Shown here: piece after piece, positions 60,006-64,000 of the stretch
How the letters are laid out: each line of letters starts with the position of its first letter
Numbering within the stretch: the first letter of the stretch is position 1
From: JANQOH01 sp965243325
GTDB taxonomy: Bacteria > Pseudomonadota > Alphaproteobacteria > UBA7887
DNA: 64,000 nt
Reading direction: 5' to 3'
Assembly (NCBI GenBank): GCA_965243325.1
Contig: CBDEUQ010000003.1
Location: forward strand, 1,488,001 to 1,552,000
The notes under the pieces: model-generated
Databases searched by the model: none
Told to the model about the DNA's origin: nothing
The model's input: the letters and a program-made list of their open reading frames with translations, nothing else
Program-made: the position numbers and the translations under genes

Positions 60006-61241
60006 TTAAGCGGCGGCGGGCGCGCCGGCGAGAAGGCAGCCGACGAGGTAGAGCGAGCCGCAGACCAGAACCCGGGCCTCGGGGTCGCCGCGCCCCAACG
60101 CCGCCGGCACCGAATCCGCTACCGCCGCCGCGATGCCGAGACCGGCCGCGGCGTCGGCGACCGCCGGCGCCGGCATCGCGTTCTCCTGACCGGGGATCGG
60201 CACCGCGGTCAACGCCGCGGCGTGCGGCGCGAGCGGGGCCAGGAAGCCGCGCGGATCCTTGCCCTGCATCATGCCGACGACGAGGTGCAGCGGGCGGTCG
60301 GTCCAGCCGCCGGCGACGGCGGCGAGCGCAGCGCCGGCCGGCGGGTTGTGGCCGCCGTCGAGCCAGACGTCGCGCGGTCCGGGCAGACGCTGCAGCCGCC
60401 CCGGCCAGCGCACCGCGGCGAGACCCCGGGCGACCGCCGCGTCGGACACGGCGCACGGCGCCAGCGCATCGAGGCAGGCGAGCGCGACGCCGGCGTTGCC
60501 GATCTGGTGCCGGCCGAACAGCGCCGGCGGCGCGAAGCACGCGCCGCGGTGCGGCGAACGGTAGGCGAAACCGTCGCCGTCCGCGCGCACGGACCAGGCG
60601 ACGAGCGGCGCGCCGACGCGGGCGGCGCGGCGTTCGATGACCGCGCGCGCGGCGTCCGGCTGCGGCGCCACGACCGCCGGCACGCCGGGCTTCAGGATTG
60701 CCGCCTTCTCGGCGGCGATGGCGGCGACGTCAGGGCCGAGCCAGGCCTGGTGGTCGAGGCCGACCGGCGTCAGCGCGGCGACCGCCGGGCGGACCACGTT
60801 GGTGGCATCCAGGCGGCCTCCGAGGCCGGTCTCCAGAATCGTGACGTCGGCGGGGGTGCGCGCGAAGGCGACCATGGCGAGCGCAGTGGCGATCTCGAAG
60901 AAGGTGATCGGCGCGCCGCCGTTCGCCGTCTCGACCTCATCGACGAGCGCGGCGAGGGCGTCGTCGTCGATCTCGCGTCCGCAGACGACGATGCGCTCGT
61001 TGAAGCGCACGAGATGCGGCGAGGTGTAGGCGTGGACGCGTCGTCCCGCCGCCTCGAGGCAGGCGCGCAGCATGGCGACGACCGAACCCTTGCCGTTGGT
61101 GCCGGCGACATGAACGACCGGCGGCAGGCGCTCGTGCGGGCGGCCGAGCGAATCCAGGAGGCGGAGGACGCGATCGAGCGCGAGATCGATCGATTTCGGG
61201 TGCAGCCCGGCGAGGCGGGCCGCCGGATCAGTCGCCGGCAC
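60006..61241 (-). CDS. folC: Bifunctional folylpolyglutamate/dihydrofolate synthase
   Basis: A 411-residue Mur-ligase-like enzyme. The P-loop VVHVAGTNGKGSVVAML, TSPHLVRFNERI, FFEIATALAMVAFA, ILETGLGGRLDATNVV and WLDGGHNPPAG are intact. Its stop (60006-60008) lies in the IS1634 target duplication and was regenerated. The start overlaps accD by 14 bp. Confidence 0.95.
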   Translation of the reverse strand: MPATDPAARLAGLHPKSIDLALDRVLRLLDSLGRPHERLPPVVHVAGTNGKGSVVAMLRACLEAAGRRVHAYTSPHLVRFNERIVVCGREIDDDALAALVDEVETANGGAPITFFEIATALAMVAFARTPADVTILETGLGGRLDATNVVRPAVAALTPVGLDHQAWLGPDVAAIAAEKAAILKPGVPAVVAPQPDAARAVIERRAARVGAPLVAWSVRADGDGFAYRSPHRGACFAPPALFGRHQIGNAGVALACLDALAPCAVSDAAVARGLAAVRWPGRLQRLPGPRDVWLDGGHNPPAGAALAAVAGGWTDRPLHLVVGMMQGKDPRGFLAPLAPHAAALTAVPIPGQENAMPAPAVADAAAGLGIAAAVADSVPAALGRGDPEARVLVCGSLYLVGCLLAGAPAAA

Positions 61242-62163
61242 CGGCGGGCGCGGCGGCGCCTCCGACGCTCCTGCCGCGGCTCCTGTCCGGCAGCGGGAGC
61301 ACTTCCGCCGCCGGCCGCCTGTCGGTCAACAGGCCGATCAGCCGGGCGAGCCGGTCGCGCAGGTCGCGACGGTGCACGACGCCGTCGATCATGCCGTGCT
61401 CGAGAAGATACTCGCTCTTCTGGAACCCCTCCGGCAGGCTCTGGCGCAGGGTGTTCTCGATCACGCGCGGACCGGCGAAGCCGATCAGCGCCCCGGGCTC
61501 GGCCAGCGTGACGTCGCCGAGCATGGCGAACGACGCCGTGACGCCGCCGGTCGTCGGGTTGGTCAGGACGACGATATAGGGGAGCCCGGCCTCGCGGACC
61601 TCGTCGATCGCCACCGTCGTGCGCGGCATCTGCATCAACGACAGGATGCCTTCCTGCATCCGCGCGCCGCCGGAGGCGGGAAAGACGATCAGCGGCGCCC
61701 GCTGCAGAACCGCGAGCCGGGCGGCGGTCACGATCGCCTCGCCGACGGCGAGGCCCATCGACCCGCCCATGAAGGCGAAATCGAAGCCGCACACGACAGC
61801 GTCGCGGCCGCCGATCCGGCCGTTGGCGACGACGACCGCGTCGCGCAGGCCGGTGCGCGCCTGCGCGTCCTTCAGCCGGTCGGCGTAGCGCTTGCCGTCG
61901 CGGAACTTGAGCGGGTCGACCGCGACCTCGGGCAGCTCGACGGTCTCGAACGCGCCGTCGTCGAACAGCGTTTCGAAGCGCTCCTCGGGCGAGATGGCCA
62001 TGTGATGTTCGCAATGGGGACAGATGAACAGATGGCCCTTCAGGTCGCGGTGGAAGATCATCTGATCGCACGCCGGGCACTTGTCCCACAGGTTCTCCGG
62101 CACGTTGCGCCGGGTGACGAGGGCCTGGATTCGGGGCCGGACGAAGTTGCTGAGCCAGCTCAT
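61228..62163 (-). CDS. accD: Acetyl-CoA carboxylase carboxyltransferase subunit beta
   Basis: A 311-residue subunit of the carboxyltransferase for malonyl-CoA formation. The zinc ribbon is CPACDQMIFHRDLKGHLFICPHCEHHM (about residues 29-55). The crotonase-like core has GKRYADRLKDAQARTGLRDAVV, GGSMGLAVGEAI, FPASGGARMQEGILSLMQM and NPTTGGVTASFAMLGD. Partner accA is not in the window. Confidence 0.97.
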   Translation of the reverse strand: MSWLSNFVRPRIQALVTRRNVPENLWDKCPACDQMIFHRDLKGHLFICPHCEHHMAISPEERFETLFDDGAFETVELPEVAVDPLKFRDGKRYADRLKDAQARTGLRDAVVVANGRIGGRDAVVCGFDFAFMGGSMGLAVGEAIVTAARLAVLQRAPLIVFPASGGARMQEGILSLMQMPRTTVAIDEVREAGLPYIVVLTNPTTGGVTASFAMLGDVTLAEPGALIGFAGPRVIENTLRQSLPEGFQKSEYLLEHGMIDGVVHRRDLRDRLARLIGLLTDRRPAAEVLPLPDRSRGRSVGGAAAPAGAGD

Positions 62164-62172
62164 GACGATTCC

Positions 62173-62993
62173 TCAGCCGGATTCGCGGGCGCCGCGCACG
62201 CCGGCGGCGAGATCGCGCACGAGATAGGTCACGTCGGCGACGGGGTCGCGCCCGCTCTCGAGGGCCGAACGGATGCGCTCGACCAGCGCCGAGCCGACCA
62301 CCGCCGCGTCGGCGTGGCGCGCCACCGCCGCCGCCTCCGCCGGCGTCTTGATGCCGAAGCCGACCGCGACGGGCAGATCGACCACGGCCTTCAGGCGGGA
62401 CACCGCGCGTGCGACCTCGGACTCGCCCGCGCCCGCCGCGCCCGTGATGCCGGCGATGGCGACATAGTACAGGAAACCGCTGGTGCGGTGCAGGACCGCC
62501 GGCAGACGCCGGTCGTCGGTGGTCGGCGTCGCCAGGCGGATGAAGTTCAGGCCGGCCTCGAGCGCCGGGGCGCACAGCATGTCGTCTTCCTCCGGCGGCA
62601 GGTCGACGACGATCAGCCCGTCGACGCCGGCGGCGGCGGCGTCGCGCAGGAAGCGGTCGGTGCGGTAGCTGTGGATGGGATTGAAGTAGCCCATCAGCAC
62701 GACGGGCGTCTCGTCGTCGCCGCGGCGAAAGCGCTCGACCATGGACAGCGTGCGGACCATCGTCTGGCCGCCGTCGAGCGCCCGCCGGCCGGCAGCCTGG
62801 ATCGCCGGGCCGTCGGCCATGGGGTCGGTGAACGGCATGCCGAGCTCGACGACGTCGGCGCCCGCCGCGGGCAGCGCCTCGAACAACGCGGCGCCGCGCT
62901 CGGCGTCGGGGTCGCCCGCCGACACGAAGGCGACGAGACCGGCCCGGCCGGCGCCCCGCAGCGCCGCGAAGCGGCGGTCGATGCGGGTGCCGC

Positions 62994-62997
<4 letters not shown>
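62173..62997 (-). CDS. trpA: Tryptophan synthase alpha subunit
   Basis: A 274-residue TIM-barrel that releases indole from indole-glycerol phosphate. Catalytic Glu and Asp are in DVVELGMPFTDPMADGPAIQ. MGYFNPI, DLPPEEDD, GITGAAG and VGFGIKTP are intact. The GTG start overlaps the trpB stop (GTGA), the usual coupling. Confidence 0.96.

Positions 62998-64000
<1,003 letters not shown>

Overview
The window is one high-GC segment (GC-rich third positions in almost every gene) from an alphaproteobacterium, most likely of the Rhodospirillales or a related order. The placement is inferred from gene order: rpoZ-rsh-pdxJ-acpS-lepB-rnc-era-recO, trpB-trpA-accD-folC, mreBCD-mrdA-rodA, rsmB-rpe-heparinase and rplM-rpsI are all typical of that class. 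Genes are packed tightly, with many ATGA or GTGA start/stop overlaps that imply translational coupling.

Layout. 0.2-3 kb: an AtuA-like pair and a D-2-hydroxyacid dehydrogenase. 3-5 kb: a 122-bp-period repeat array split by an intact IS4-family element with a 10-bp target duplication. 5-10.4 kb: prmA, tRNA-Gln, two tandem Ldh-family dehydrogenases, a family-5 uracil-DNA glycosylase overlapping a LabA/NYN gene, and folK. 10.5-18.7 kb: stringent-response, vitamin B6, lipid-cofactor, secretion and RNA-processing genes, with an alkylmercury-lyase-like gene between era and recO. 18.8-24.2 kb: a complete-looking coenzyme F420 operon (fbiC, npdG, cofE, cofD, cofC). 24.3-31.5 kb: metY, a CoA-binding protein, an enoyl-CoA hydratase, rplM-rpsI, argC and a cyclopropane-fatty-acid synthase.

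31.5-36.5 kb is the accessory region, with visibly lower GC and different codon use. It holds an internally deleted IS21 remnant, a small papain-like protein facing a three-gene operon that ends in an E1/ThiF-like adenylating enzyme, a decayed IS66 remnant, a secreted nuclease with a secreted partner, and a 123-bp palindromic element. The E1-like locus is the best candidate here for an undescribed system. Its function is not deducible from sequence alone.

36.6-64 kb returns to core genes: a peroxidase-related protein, tRNA-Phe, an acyl-CoA dehydrogenase/3-HIBADH-like/TcuA-like cluster placed 15 bp behind the rod-shape operon, leuA, an HpcH aldolase, pgi-mutL, a cytochrome b561, panC, rsmB-rpe-heparinase, an intact IS1634-family element, and folC-accD-trpA-trpB (trpB runs off the end). 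The IS1634 element landed exactly in the overlapping stop codons of two convergent genes, and its 6-bp duplication left both genes whole.
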